Assembly: GCA_025331435.1 (NCBI GenBank)
Contig: JAIWNI010000031.1
Location: 124,001-188,000 of the forward strand
Source of the DNA: Choanephora cucurbitarum
Lineage: Eukaryota; Mucoromycota; Mucoromycetes; Mucorales; Choanephoraceae
Direction: 5' to 3'
DNA: 64,000 bases
Shown: one piece after another, positions 37,248 through 49,518 of the stretch
How positions within the stretch are numbered: the stretch's first letter is position 1
Layout: each line of letters begins with the position of its first letter
Translations under genes and position numbers: made by a program
The notes under the pieces: generated by a model
Database searches by the model: none
Seen by the model: only the letters and a program-made list of their open reading frames with translations
What the model was told of the DNA's origin: nothing

Positions 37248-39069
37248 TAATAAAATTTTCATTTTTATTTATATATAAATTATATCGATTACTACACAAC
37301 GCGATAAATTATCAATATAGAGATAACCCATCTGAAAGTGCATAGAAGAAATCGTATCGATCTTTCCTACCTTTCCCGAAGGGCACAATCTATAGAATAT
37401 ATCAAGAAAGACCACAGGATAGAGGCAGGTGTGTAAACTTTAATGAAAAAAAAAATTCGAAAATGAACTGAAAACACCTCTTTTTATAGCTGTAAAATAC
37501 GCGATAAGCCACTTAATAGATAAAATGGCTTAGAAGATGTAGACAAATAGCACCGAGCATTTTAAGAGGTGTTTGAATTTAAAAGAGTTCAAGTAAATTT
37601 TTCAAGTTTTTGACCGAATATGAACTGGCTCTTTCCTAGTTTTCAAGTGTTGATGATGAACAATGATATACTCAACATTATGGTAATAGGCTGGGCACTT
37701 GACATAGAAAATAGCAATGAATAGTTGTCTTCAAAAAAGTTGAAAAAGGCATATAGTTTTTTTAATTCAAACACCTCTTGAAATGTTACGACATAAGTAG
37801 AGCGGACAAATGTGCTGTGACAAGCTTTTTTTTTCTCAAAATGCAAACCTTCTCTATATTCCCTTACTTTGCTCTATCAAAGAACAATTACACAAACAAT
37901 TCGACAGTAAGATCGCTACTCAAAGGAAGTACAATAACCTCAACTTCTTCCACTGGCTAGTTTACATGCCTAGCGTATCTTAGAAAGAAAAGCTAAGTCA
38001 AGCCGCTATTCAAACCCGTCTTTAGAAAAGCGGATTTGCCCTTTAGAAATAGTTTCAAATAACTAGACTTATCAGTCCGCTTCAATACGACACCAAAGTC
38101 ATACTCAAAAGCCGTTTAAATCTTACAGCTACGGGTAGTCCGTTTCGCCTGTGAAGATCAAGTCTCTTCCACGGATCAATCATCGACTGAGCTTTCTCTT
38201 TCCAAACTTACTACGATCGGGTTAAAGTATGGAGAGCTGAAAAAGCGAAGGATATTCTTCCTATTCATACTCTTTAAAGTACCTGAAATGGTCTTATAAA
38301 AAAAATTCAGTCTCAATGACAAAATCGTCAATCATGTGATATGGACACACTTCTTTTTTTTTCACTTTGAGCAAAAAAAATAGATAAGACGTAAACACTT
38401 TTCTATGTTTATGCCGCCAGTTCTTTTTCTTGGCAACTCCTCTACAATTAAAGTGACACATAACCAACACCCGAAATACGCGGAGCAAGAAAAATAAACA
38501 TGTAAAGTTGAGCTCATCGACAAGCTCTTATTTACCTGGTCATCGAACTGTCAGATTCAAGAAAAAAGCAGTATGTTACATAATACAGCACTAAAGGGAA
38601 GACCAAAGGTTCTCTCTTTTTTTTTGTCTTTAATTGAGAAAGAGTAGCTTTGATCATCGATGCACAAGTGAGATGGGTGATGCAAGGAAGTAGGTTCTAA
38701 GTGAAGTGTAATAGGAAGTTGTCCTATTTCTCCTTTCCGAAATGAAGTACTGAGATGTTATGCAGGTAGTATTGAAGATAGCAACAGATGCTAATTGAAC
38801 GTCTCAGACATAAAGGAAAGTAAAAGAAGGTTTTAAGATTTGATCTACCTATTTAAGCCTTGTTTTAGTCAGTTAATGCCAATAGATGCTTGCTGTTTGG
38901 GCCCAATGCGATTTGCACAACTAAACATGTTTCTCTCTTCTTCTTTCTATTGCAAAGTGATCTATCGCCCCTCCTACCAAACATCTAAGCATATTCATGG
39001 TTGGCAAACGTAAAACTATAGACTCTTCTTTTCCTATATTCTCATTATGTATTCATGAGAAAGGAGTCT
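37248..39069. other. Intergenic region with a MITE-like element
   Basis: About 1.8 kb; contains the inverted-repeat element at 37558-37785 and otherwise AT-rich DNA with no supported gene. Short frames near 37643-37960 and 38294-38488 are partly inside the element and have no motif. Confidence 0.5.
37558..37785. mobile_element. MITE-like terminal-inverted-repeat element (228 bp)
   Basis: Left end CATTTTAAGAGGTGTTTGAA, right end in inverse CATTTCAAGAGGTGTTTGAA: about 22 bases with two mismatches. The subterminal regions also pair loosely (T-rich TTTTTCAAGTTTTT against TTTTTCAACTTTTTT). No coding capacity. Target duplication not evident. A related partial motif (ACACCTCTTTTTAT) lies outside at about 37475. 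Class unknown. Confidence 0.55.
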
Positions 39070-39733
39070 TTATTTTTGGTATGTAGAACCAATGAACTTC
39101 TTTTGCTCTTCAGCTACTGCTTGCTTGAAACTGGCAACTTCCTCCCAACAATCAAGTGATCTATCTTTGTTTTTCCTTTATAAACAAACAATCATGAGTG
39201 AATTCTGCTTTTTCATTTTCATATTCAACACTTACTTGAAGCATGCAATTACTTCGTCTTGGTATTTCTTTACTGAAGCAGGTACTTCTTTGGCAGCAGA
39301 TCTAAAAGAACTTGTTGTCAATAACATAACACTAAGGAGAAAGAAGAAGAGATCTTACCTAGAAAGACGTTGCTTTATAGCTTCGACATCGTTTTTTAAT
39401 TCTGAAGCACCTTTATCTTTCAATTGATCCTTTTCGGTCAAATCGTCATAAACAGATTGCTTTAATTGTGTCTCTGTTTGCTCAATCTTCTTTAATTCCT
39501 CAGCAACACGTTGACGTACAATCGATTCTACTTGACGCGCTTCTCTTCTCTCAGCTGTTTGCTCGACTTTCTTTTCGATAGAACCTATTAAGCTGTGAGA
39601 AAACTAGATTTGGAATAAGTGGTCAATGTTCGCAGATATACACTGGTTGTCTCTATCTTTGTTTTACTTGGAGGGGCACATTGGGATTGTAGAAAATGAC
39701 AGGTTCTTGTGCTGTAGATTGAGATGCGCCCAT
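39070..39733 (-). CDS. MIC19: MICOS complex subunit MIC19
   Basis: Subunit of the mitochondrial inner-membrane organising complex that holds cristae junctions. Exons on the minus strand: 39733-39668, 39603-39359, 39301-39236 and 39175-39070, 160 residues. The N-terminus MGASQS is a myristoylation-type start (Gly2), as in Mic19/CHCHD3. Next is the family motif VIFYNPNVPLQFSHSLIGSI, then a charged coiled coil (VEQTAERREARQVESIVRQR ... LKNDVEAIKQR), and at the end a Cys pair (ACFKKNKDRSLDCWEEVASF) corresponding to the C-terminal CHCH-like segment. Length fits fungal Mic19. It sits 101 bases downstream of YOS9 on the same strand; no functional link implied. Confidence 0.9.
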
Positions 39734-39834
39734 GGTTTCTTTACTTTATAGAAAAATACAAAAAAAAAAGAGAGAGAGAGGGTATCGGTTCTTGAATCAA
39801 ACAAGGGTAGAGAAAAATCAATCTTATATTTTTA

Positions 39835-41288
39835 TTACTGTTGAAGAGCAATGTATTTTTGATTATAAGCTTGTCTATTTTGATGCTGTTCTTGAGCTTT
39901 TTGTTCTTTAGTGGGTAACTTTTTTTGTTTAGTTGACTTTGAGTCTTCTTTTCCCTGACCTATCAGCTTGCTCAATTCAATCCCAGGTACAATGTTGCCT
40001 TGTTCATCCATAGTAAAATAAGCCACCTCTGCTTGTTTGTTCTTATTGTTTAACTGTTCCTTTAGCTGACCGATTTGATCTTTAAGGTCAAATATCATAT
40101 TAAGCAGTAAGTCTTTTTCATTTTCTTTTTTAGGTAAATCCTTGGTTATTTCTAGTTGTTCTCCCTGTCCCTGCAGCTCTTTTTGTTGTTCCTGTTCCTG
40201 TTTTTGCTCCTGTAGCTCTTCATCTTGTTGTTGCTCGAGCGACATGCGTTGTTGTTCTTGTTCAATCAGTTCTTCAGAAACGATTGGACGACATTTAATC
40301 TGATGAGGTTCGGTATGGTGACGGCGAAACAAGCTCATTTCTTCACACAATCGAGATGTAGAAACAATGATCTGATAGTTACAAGTGGACACTTCAACAA
40401 AACTAGAAACTCTGTCTTGTCCTTGTACATCACAATGATACTACAAGTTGAACCATGTGAGCAATATAAGACAAGGAAAAAACAATCTACTTTGTATACA
40501 TATTTTACCTGCACTTCTACAGTACGTGGTTTCTCGGTAAGATCACATATAGATCCATCCTTCCATGTTTGAACTAGGTAGCGTTGATCTCCAACATTTC
40601 TGAGTTCAGTATGTACCTTCTTTTTCGCTCTCAAAGCCTTTGTTTGATCATTATAACTTGAGTCGATATATTTGCTGTTGGGATGATAACCTAAAATATA
40701 AGAGTCTGTCTCCTGTTCTTTTTCTACTTTGCCATCATTTGTACGCTCCACATGGAATTGACGGACATATTGATTATGGCAGTATTCATAAGCCCAGTAT
40801 TGATGTGCCTAAAAAAAATATAAGTACTCGAATAATTCATTCCCATGGGCCTTACACTAGTAAGAAAACGTATACAGCTGGCCTCCAATGGTTCCAACAA
40901 CTCCAGTCCTCTTTCAATTGTCTTTTGTTTATCTTGTTCAGTCTCCTTTTGTGCTCTCTCCTTCTTTTCACGTTCAAGACGTTCTTCTTCTATCTGAACA
41001 TTAGGAATAGAGCAAGAAAAGGGCTGACCAAATGAAGAAGTCATGACAATTTGATTCTCTTTTGAAGACAGCTTATGCAACGACAAAAATGAGGAACGAA
41101 GTAGAATAATTTTCTGCTAATATTCGTACCTCAACATCTCTACGTGCTAGAGCTGATGGAGACACTTTTTCGTGTGTCAAGACAACTTTATACCGGGGAA
41201 AGCCAAGCACATCATCTTGAATATACTGCAGTTGTAAAGAAAGAGCAACCAGTTGAAAGGCAAATGCCAGAGATAACACTGTTTTCAT
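39835..41288 (-). CDS. YOS9: Protein OS-9/Yos9, ER-associated degradation lectin
   Basis: ER-lumenal lectin that recognises trimmed N-glycans on misfolded proteins and delivers them to the Hrd1 ubiquitin ligase. Exons, minus strand: 41288-41130, 41071-40856, 40808-40509 and 40440-39835, 426 residues. Signal peptide: residues 1-18. The MRH domain spans about 70-265: QPFSCSIP with Cys73, SCIRFL with Cys119, YWAYEYC (Trp130, Glu133, Cys135) with VRQFH, then the closing part [43 protein letters not shown], which carries the Arg, Glu and Tyr of the mannose-binding site. An 80-residue helical insert ([20 protein letters not shown]) interrupts the domain, as in other Yos9 proteins. The C-terminal third is Gln/Glu-rich. 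It ends IALQQ with no HDEL, unlike yeast Yos9. Confidence 0.92.
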
Positions 41289-42298
41289 TATTTAAGAAAA
41301 AGGGAAAAAGAAGCGCACTAGTGGCATGAAAGCATTGGGTAGCTTTTTCTGTTACAGGAAAAAATGTTTGTGTGACTTTTTTGAGGTGCATTTTAGAAAA
41401 TAAAATTCTGTGTAACATAGAATGCCTTTAAGGGTCAATCTTGAGCTCAATTCCAGTTCAAAGAACAAGACTAGAACTGTAAGTACAAACAGAAGGCAAA
41501 AGCTATTTGTTTGCCTTTGTCTTTTTGAGTCTCATATCCGTATCTGCCTCTGCAAATGAACACAAATAAGAATGCAATGGGAAGTATCAAGATGACAGAA
41601 AGGCTTTTTCTTTTAAGAAATTAGCTTTACAAATCAAAAAAGCAACCATTGCATTCTTCTCTAATTCATATAGTCAACTCAGAATACCAAGAAACTTTGG
41701 AGTGAATTTTCCCAAAGCTGAGTATTCAGGAAGTTGTATTGATGAATCATAGAAGAAACTTGGTGATTTAAACCAGTGTCTTTGATGGGCTCTTGAGAGG
41801 AGGATCAAAAAAAAATATTGCAAAAGGACGTTACTACTTCAAAGCATGCCTTGGTACTACTTATTGAAGAGTTCTTTTTTTCGAGAAACAAAAGCCTGAA
41901 AGTACCTCGAAAATGACTCAATATCAACAATCTATTCCTTGAAAAACGGATATGAGTCATGCTAATGCTAAATTTGCTTTAACTTGTGACGGCAATACCA
42001 GTCGCAACACCTGCTATGTCGATTGCAAAGGCTTTTTATAGCTTCGAGAACTATTTCTATTGGTTCATAATGTATGTAACTGAAGTGCAAAATAGCATAG
42101 TACTTTTCAAGTTAGCATATGTGGTCTATATCAGTTATATAATTCTGTTGGTTTAGACTATCAGACTGACTTCACAAATACAAATTATGAACATGTATGT
42201 AATCATAAAAGTGCTGCTGCCTATTCATTCAAGCATCTTCGTGTCATTTACTGTCTCTTGCCGGTCGCTTCTTCGCTTCCTGATGTTCTGATTTTGAC

Positions 42299-43790
42299 TT
42301 GAGAAAAATTGAGTATGAAGGTATTCAGCTAGTTTTTGATATAAAGGCTGATGACCATATGATTAGTGTACTCTTTGAAAAAAGCAGTCATCGATTGTGT
42401 TTCCAAAACCAAAAGGATACAGTACTGCAAAAGAGTTTATTAGCATTGATCTTGGTAAATATAGATATAAATGGTTACGGAGTATTCAGCTAACCTATAT
42501 TCATAAATTTAAAGACACCTGCGACATTATATATGGTGTAGACTGCGATGCACAGCTGCTGGCCAACAAGCAAAACAAGGGCAATATCTTCTCTAGACAT
42601 AGAATTGCTCACCCGTGTCGCTCTTGGTAGAACAAGGGTTGATGAAGACTTCAAGTTGATATATTCTTCGTCAAAAAGCTCTAGAAGGAGAAGAAGACAT
42701 GTAGATGATACCAAAAGAAAACCCCAAAATTAACAAGCTTGTCATAATATTAACATTTGGACTAAACTTATTTGAAATAACATAAATAGGCTATCGACCA
42801 TAGGAAAGTAGATGCATTCAACACTGTTGCCACGCTTGAAGAGCAGAATGAGCTAGAGGAGCTCGAAGAAGAAGCTGAGGAAGATGAAGTTGATGATAGC
42901 TTACGTAAAAACAGTATTATCTCGGATTACTTAGAAGATATTCAAAATAGACCTTCTTAAGACGGCTACCCATCAAAGTATACAAGAGGTACATTTAGGA
43001 TTGAGTCTTACGATGCCCTTCTTCCTGTTGAAGAAGAACAAGTAGACCGAGACTCTGTATCATCCTTGAGTTTTTTTTGTGGGTTCTTCACTTGCTGATG
43101 ACTGGAGAACTTGCTGTCATCCGCTTTCCACGTTGCGAATTGAAAATGAAGACTAAGAGATTCGATAAACAGCTTCCTACAAGAAGAATGGTTGACCTTG
43201 CTAAGTAAGACGTCATTTTGGTAGCTTACAGTTGTTAACCTATTGGATTTTAGCTGCTTCTATCTCGTATAGATGCGCTTCTTCTGAATGTGGGAAAAAA
43301 CTGTTCATGCACATGATGATTTGATGATCAAACAGCCTCCAAATGAGCTTCAGTTTGTGCTTCCTGCTGTCTTGACACATCCAGGTGTTTCGAAGACTGC
43401 TAACAATTGATTAAGATCATGCATTTAGAATTCTGTTGGACCTGAGCATTCCAAAAGAAAATCCTTGTTGAATTGCACAATCTTCGCCACGATTGCATAG
43501 AACTTCAGTACTTGCTTTCTGTTTACAGAAAAAAGAAGTGATACTGTATTTTATACATTAACAACCTCAGCCTTAGAATAAGTGAAGCTTTATACTAGGA
43601 ATATAATGATGACATAGACAGCAAGAAGTTCAAGTGCAGCCTTGCTGAAATTGTTGGCAGAGAAGATGGTGCAGTTTCTCGAACTGTAGAGAGTTTGGCA
43701 TCAGGCTTCTTAAAATCCGCAGAGAATACATCAAACCGATAGGCCCCACAAAGAAGCTTCAGCAGGTAATCTAGCTGCAATGCTAGCCAA
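42299..43790 (+). pseudogene. Decayed protein-coding gene of unknown family
   Basis: Not recognised. Several plus-strand stretches look like former coding exons but are broken by stops and frame shifts. One is at about 42395-42490 (FPKPKGYSTAKEFISIDLG). A basic stretch follows at about 42612-42732 (SSKSSRRRRRHVDDTKRK). At about 42796-42958, preceded by an acceptor-like AAATAG, is an acidic stretch (EEQNELEELEEEAEEDEVDD). Others are about 42961-43075 (DALLPVEEEQVDRD), 43120-43205 (TKRFDKQLPTRRMVDLAK) and 43290-43410 (KQPPNELQFVLPAVLTHPG). Stops separate them and no single splice pattern rescues a frame that I can find. It may be a dead transposon gene or a dead host gene. Confidence 0.4.
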
Positions 43791-43825
43791 GAAGTACTAG
43801 CCGAAGCGTTCTTTCTCTTACTGCT

Positions 43826-43975
<150 letters not shown>

Positions 43976-44331
43976 CTCTAATAACGGCTCTAAAAGAGTA
44001 GATTGTGCCGACAGAGGCTCTAGGCGGCCTCGACAGCTGACAAATACACGTTAAGCTTTGACTTTGATTTAATTAAAAAGATTTTTTTTTACCTGAATCT
44101 CTCTGCGCACCTTATAGTATCAAAGTACAAATCGAAAAAAGGCAGCAAAACAGATTCTATGTACGTCTGCTCTGTATTGAAACTTGTATTTTCAACCTTT
44201 CTTGCAAAGATTTGCAACAGCTTTAAGCAAAGGCATCTTTCTTCAGCAAGGTACATCTTCTTAAGCACAAGCAGCTTTACATCTTTCTTCTCATCTTTCA
44301 GCAGTTTACACGGAAACAGAGCATCATTGTC

Positions 44332-44548
44332 TTAGAGATATATGTCAAAAGTTTCACCACAAAATTTAACTTTGATTAACACCCATTCAACAAGAAATAG
44401 ACCTGAATGAATCAGGATGTTATAGTATGCTTGGGAAGAAAAAGAGCTTTCTAGCCATGATATCCTGATTCATTCAGGTCTATTTCTTGTTGAATGGGTG
44501 TTAATCAAAGTTAAATTTTGTGGTGAAACTTTCGACATATATCTCTAA
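44332..44548. repeat. Long inverted repeat, 87-base arms, 43-base loop
   Basis: Left arm 44332-44418 and right arm 44462-44548 are reverse complements with a single mismatch (GTCAAAAG against CTTTCGAC). The arms end TTAGAGATATATGTC and GACATATATCTCTAA. The loop is 44419-44461. Such near-identity means recent origin or active maintenance. A transcript would fold into a very stable hairpin. No target duplication is obvious and no coding is present. Confidence 0.9.
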
Positions 44549-45346
44549 TATATGTTTTGATTTTCGAATATAAAATGCCTTGATGGATGCAGTCTTAATG
44601 CTATCAGGTCTGTAATATCTGTTGAGCTTGGCAGAAGAACTGGCACTTATCGCGGTATCTTGCTTTTGTTCTTCTTCTTCCTTCTCTTTGCCATTAAAGG
44701 CCCTGTCACAGCCATCAAATTCCTAAGTCTTTTTATTAATAAAAAGTCAAAGGTAAATGAGAGGCAAACTCACCAAATTCGAAAGCGATTTGCTTGAATA
44801 ATCGTTTGATTGCTTCTTTTTTTATAGCTGGCATTTCGGGCAATTTAACTGTTCATAATTTAAGCAGACAAAGCTGCGGAGAGAAGCAGGCGTTTTTTGT
44901 TCCTTGCAATGACTTATGTATTCAACTATCACTATAGAGTAGGTTATTTGAGTCAGGCTACCGGCAGTGCCTACATTTTTTAAGATTCATTAAAGGAAAA
45001 AAATTTCAAGTGCAATCTTTTTCTGTTGGAGTGCAATCTATTTCCGGAAAAGGTGTATCTGACACCTTTCTGGTTATGAAAAAAAAAATATATGTATAAA
45101 AAAAAACTCTTTTTCTTTAGACTTCTTTATTTTCATTTGTGTATATTGTGCTGCTCTTTCTTTTTGGTTTCAAGAAATACACATAAAATTTTCGGAAAGC
45201 AGATATACATATCTGTCTATTTATACATTCTATTATCTTCATTGTGAGAGAGAGAAAAGAAGAAAAAGAGAGTAGATACCACTACAGACGAATCAATAGA
45301 GCATATATATCTTTTTATTTTATTTTTTGGCCATACGCGTTTTGAA

Positions 45347-48300
45347 ATGATTATCATTAAACCAGACTGGGTTTCACATGGTGGTAAGGTTTTTTCTATA
45401 TTTCTCTTTCTTTCTCTCTCTTTTGCTTTTTAGTCCCAATTCTTACCTTTGCTTTAGATGCTAGAAACAAACGACCTTGTATTTATTCAGTAGATGTTCA
45501 TCCTGATGGAAAGAGATTAGCAACTGGAAGTTTAGGTAAAAAAAACATTGAAGCTAAATTTCAAACTTACACAAATAAAATAAAGATGGAAATGTCAAGA
45601 TATGGAATACAGACCCTATTTTCGATGAGAAAGCTGAACAAGATCCTAATTGCCATAAGCTGTTATGTACCATGACAATGCACAATGGTAGTGTTTCTTT
45701 TTTTTGAAATGAAGATAGACCAAAAGAATAACATTTCCCTATATATATTAAATAGGTGCTGTACTATGTGTTCGATGGTCAAATGTAGAAGGACGCTATT
45801 TAGCTTCTGGTTCAGATAACGATAATGTCATCATCATTTGGGAAAAGGACAAAAATGTTACTGCTGGCTCAGTCTTTGGCAGTAGTGAGGTCAACCATGA
45901 AACATGGAGAGCAGTCAAATATTTGAGAGGACATGAATCAGACGTACAGGATTTAGCTTGGTCAAGCGACAACCAATATCTAGCTTCATGTGGTGTTGAT
46001 GGATTCGTAATTGTATGGAATGGATCAACGTTTGGTAAGTATTGGAAGGAAAGACAGAAAGATGTTTCGATGGTTAGTTCCTTACTGAACTTATATCTCT
46101 AATTTTATTTATAACAGACCAAGTAACTAAGATTGATCAACATGGCGGTTTTGTCAAAGGTATAACATGGGATCCAGCAGGCAAATATCTTGCTTCTCAG
46201 GTAATTTAAGCTTTGTTCTTTTCAATGTCAAAACTAAGGCTTTTTTTTGGATATAGTCGGATGACAAGATGGTCAAAGTATGGAGACGATCAGACTGGGC
46301 ACTTGAATCAAATCTCATTCAACCTTTTGTCAATGCACCAGGAACAACTTTGTTTCGTAGATTAAGGTAAGATTTGAAGTTGGATTAGAGAAACATCAAA
46401 CTGACAGAACAACATTATGTAGTTGGTCTCCTGATGGTGCCCATATAGCTGCTGCCAATGCTGTCAATGGGATTCAGTGCATAGCTGCCATTATCAATCG
46501 CGATGACTGGAATGCTGATGTTTCTCTTGTAGGTCATCAGTTACCTGTAGAAGTAGCTGCCTTCAATCCCAAATTGTTTTATTTCAAGGAGAACGCAGGC
46601 TCAGAAAAGTCCATTGCAACTGTCTGTGCTTTAGGTAGTCAGGATCGAAGCATTTCTATTTGGGTTACCAAATTCAATCGACCTGTCTGTGTGGCTACTG
46701 ATATATTCGACAGCAATGTGTATGATATTGCATGGACACCTGATGGAAAGAGCCTGTTTGCTTGTTCTCAAGATGGTACAGTCGCCTGTCTTCAACTCGA
46801 GGCAGAATTGGCTGATATTGCTCCAGATGAAGAAGTCTATAAGGAGCTGACTAAGTATGGCTATGGAAGACAAAATACTCAATTACCAGAGACACCAATT
46901 CAGCTGGAGCTTGAGGAGAGCAATGCTATTGTCACCAAAGCATCTGCTTCAAAACGAATTGCTGAACTCATGACAGGCGATTCGAGCTTTGCTCCATCTG
47001 CTCCCTCTAATAACACGCCCATCACAGCAGATATACCTATGGTAGAGGCACAGCCAATACAGCCAGCATCTGTGCCTGGGCCCTCTCTGGTTTTAGAAAA
47101 GCAAAAAGTAACAATTGCGAAGAACGGAAAAAAGCGTATCCAGCCTACGATGCTAAGCACCACATCCACAACTCCAACTAAATCAAATCAGCTACTTCCT
47201 GCAGTAAGTGAACTTTTTTTGGAACCAAAAAGTGGATTTGGAAGAAAGAGGAAGACGAATACCCTTTTTTTGTTATATTGATCCATTTCCATACTATAGA
47301 AGACATCTATGTCAATACCAGATAATACGAGACACATCAACAGACAGCAAGCCATAGCTTATGATGAACCTGTCAGCATACCCTCCTCTGGCATATCCAT
47401 TTTAATGACAGGCAACAAGCGTAAGGCGAGTATAGATACGACAGAAGAAAATGAATTAAACGGCAACAAACCAACTCGCCCTAGACCTGAATGGATTGAC
47501 TCTGCTGTTGTCCCACCTACTGCCATGAAGAGTCAGATCAGAATGGGTCTTCCTAAAGTTCAATCTGTCTTGTTGACTAAACTATTGCCTGATGATCCTA
47601 CAGTTGTATTGGAATGTCACAACCAAACCTGTAAGTGCAAATGGAGTTCTTTATGTGAACGTATGTTAATGATCCAGTTATACATCTAGCTGATAATATG
47701 CAAACAAAAGTGGTAAATTCAAAGCAAGGAAAGATAGTGTGGATAGACTATTTGCCAAGTGCTGTGCTTCTGATGACAGGCAACAAACATTTTTCTGCTG
47801 TCAGTTGTGAGGATGGTTCGATTCATGTGTATTCCCCTGCCGGTCGTCGCCTATTGCCACCTATGATCATGGAAAGCACGCCTGTTGTATTCCAGTGTGC
47901 ATCGCAGTGGATCGTGTGTGTTACAGCAACAGGTCTTCTGTATACTTGGAACATAGCACAGATGAAATGTGCCTTGAGCGGCATCTCGATTGGGCCTATC
48001 TTGCAGGCTGCTCAACTTTCCTCTTCTGAAACCCATAAAGCACCCAAAATTCGAGATGTCCGTGTTCAAGCAAATGGAATACCGGTTTTAGTAACCAGTT
48101 TACAACAAGCTTTTGTGTACCATGTAGATATGAAAGTTTGGTTGCGAATTAGTGATGCCTGGTATATTATATCTGAATTTTGGGGCTCTGGAATACACAC
48201 AAACAATCCATTGGGCTGGCTAGCGTCAAAGATAGCCATTTCGGGTACAGACCCTATTGCAAAATTAATGCTTGATATGTCTAACACCGATGAAAGAACA

Positions 48301-48841
48301 ACAGCAGTGATTACAATTAGTCATATCGAAGTAAGGCGACTGATTTTAACATAGTGTTTTTTTTGACCATTTGGTTTAGACACAACTAGCTGTAGCTGCC
48401 TTGTTAAATTCTCCTCAAGAGTACAATGATTGGATGATGATTTATGCTAGAAAATTATCTGAAGAGAATGCTAAAGAAAGAATAGAAGAACTCTGTAGAT
48501 GGCTTATGGGACCACCTTTTGTGTAAGCCTAAATACTTTTCTTTTCTCTTGTTCCATTCTAATTTTATTTGCTTGTAGGTCCTCAGAATTTGCTGAATGG
48601 GAGCCAAAGATCATGGTAAGCTCTTAGTATGCATTATGATCCATAGAAACTCAATTTACTACTTTTTCATTTCTCATCGAAAATAGGATACGTTACTGAA
48701 AAAAGATTTACTGAAACAGATTCTTCCTGTGTTAGGTAAGAAAAAAATGAAATATACGGATAAAGTCTTCATCTAATTCTCTATTTAGCTCAAAATCGTC
48801 AACTTCAGCGCACAGTTACTGAATTTAAAGCTTGTCTATAA
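45347..48841 (+). CDS. HIR1: Histone H3.3-H4 chaperone HIRA/Hir1 homologue
   Basis: Subunit of the HIR replication-independent nucleosome assembly complex. Exons: 45347-45383, 45458-45535, 45586-45687, 45756-46034, 46118-46200, 46257-46366, 46423-47203, 47300-47630, 47690-48330, 48380-48522, 48579-48615, 48687-48735 and 48789-48841; 907 residues. The N-terminal WD40 propeller starts MIIIKPDWVSHG and contains YSVDVHPDGKRLATGSLDG, ASGSDNDNVIIIWE, LRGHESDVQDLAWS and SDDKMVKVWRRSDW. A short B-domain-like motif (KQKVTIAKNGKKRIQPT) near residues 455-472 would bind Asf1. The C-terminal Hira domain (about 600-860) has CEDGSIHVYSPAGRRLLPP and LLTKLLPDDP before it. An alternative acceptor for exon 2 at 45433 adds eight in-frame residues; I prefer 45458 because it gives SHGDARNKRPCIYSVD, closer to the family. 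Confidence 0.95.
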
Positions 48842-49518
48842 GAAACAGAGCAAGAACAGCGAGAGAAAGAAATACATACACACATACGCATGCATCCATA
48901 TACACACAGAATGTACATAATTTCCAGACACACTATATATCGAATTCAATAATAGTTGCAATATTAATCATAACCTAGATAAGAGTCGATTCGAATAGAT
49001 GACCTTATTTCCCTTTCAGTTTACAACTGTCTCAAAAAAAACTCTATAAAAGATATTTATATGATTCTTGAATAAGAGTAGAGAGAAATGTTGATTTGAC
49101 ATCTCTCAGCTTAGTTAAAATCGAGCTATCTTGAAAAGCAGCTTAACTCTTGAATGTTGCCAGCCTAAAGCTAACCATCTCCATCTCTTGTTCACTAATA
49201 ATCTTCCAAGACAACTGCTACGGAACAAAGGAAGAATTTTCAGTCTACTTTTAGAGTGAATTCCACATTGACGAAGAATTCTATAAATGGTACAGTTGCA
49301 TCAACCTAAGCTTTTGTTGTGCAACTCTGACATGTTACACATGATAGGGGAATCATCTTTCTTTTGTCTGTCTGTCCTTGCCTATTTGTTCATCACCTCT
49401 TCTTCTTCTTTTTATAACTTTTTTTTCTTTGAATGAAGAGATCAGTCATGGCTAACCTCTCTTCTTAATCTACAAAAACAAGCTAGTATATAATCACTTC
49501 TTTGTTCATAATTCAGTT
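48842..49518. other. Intergenic region between HIRA and the LRR gene
   Basis: No gene. An ACACAT-rich stretch at about 48866-48920 probably lies in the HIRA 3' UTR; T/C-rich DNA at about 49350-49435 precedes the LRR start. Confidence 0.5.

Noticed and set aside
45434..45457. Extra eight in-frame codons at the start of HIRA exon 2
   Set aside because: The acceptor is plausible, but the extra residues break the conserved start of the WD40 propeller; kept only as an alternative.
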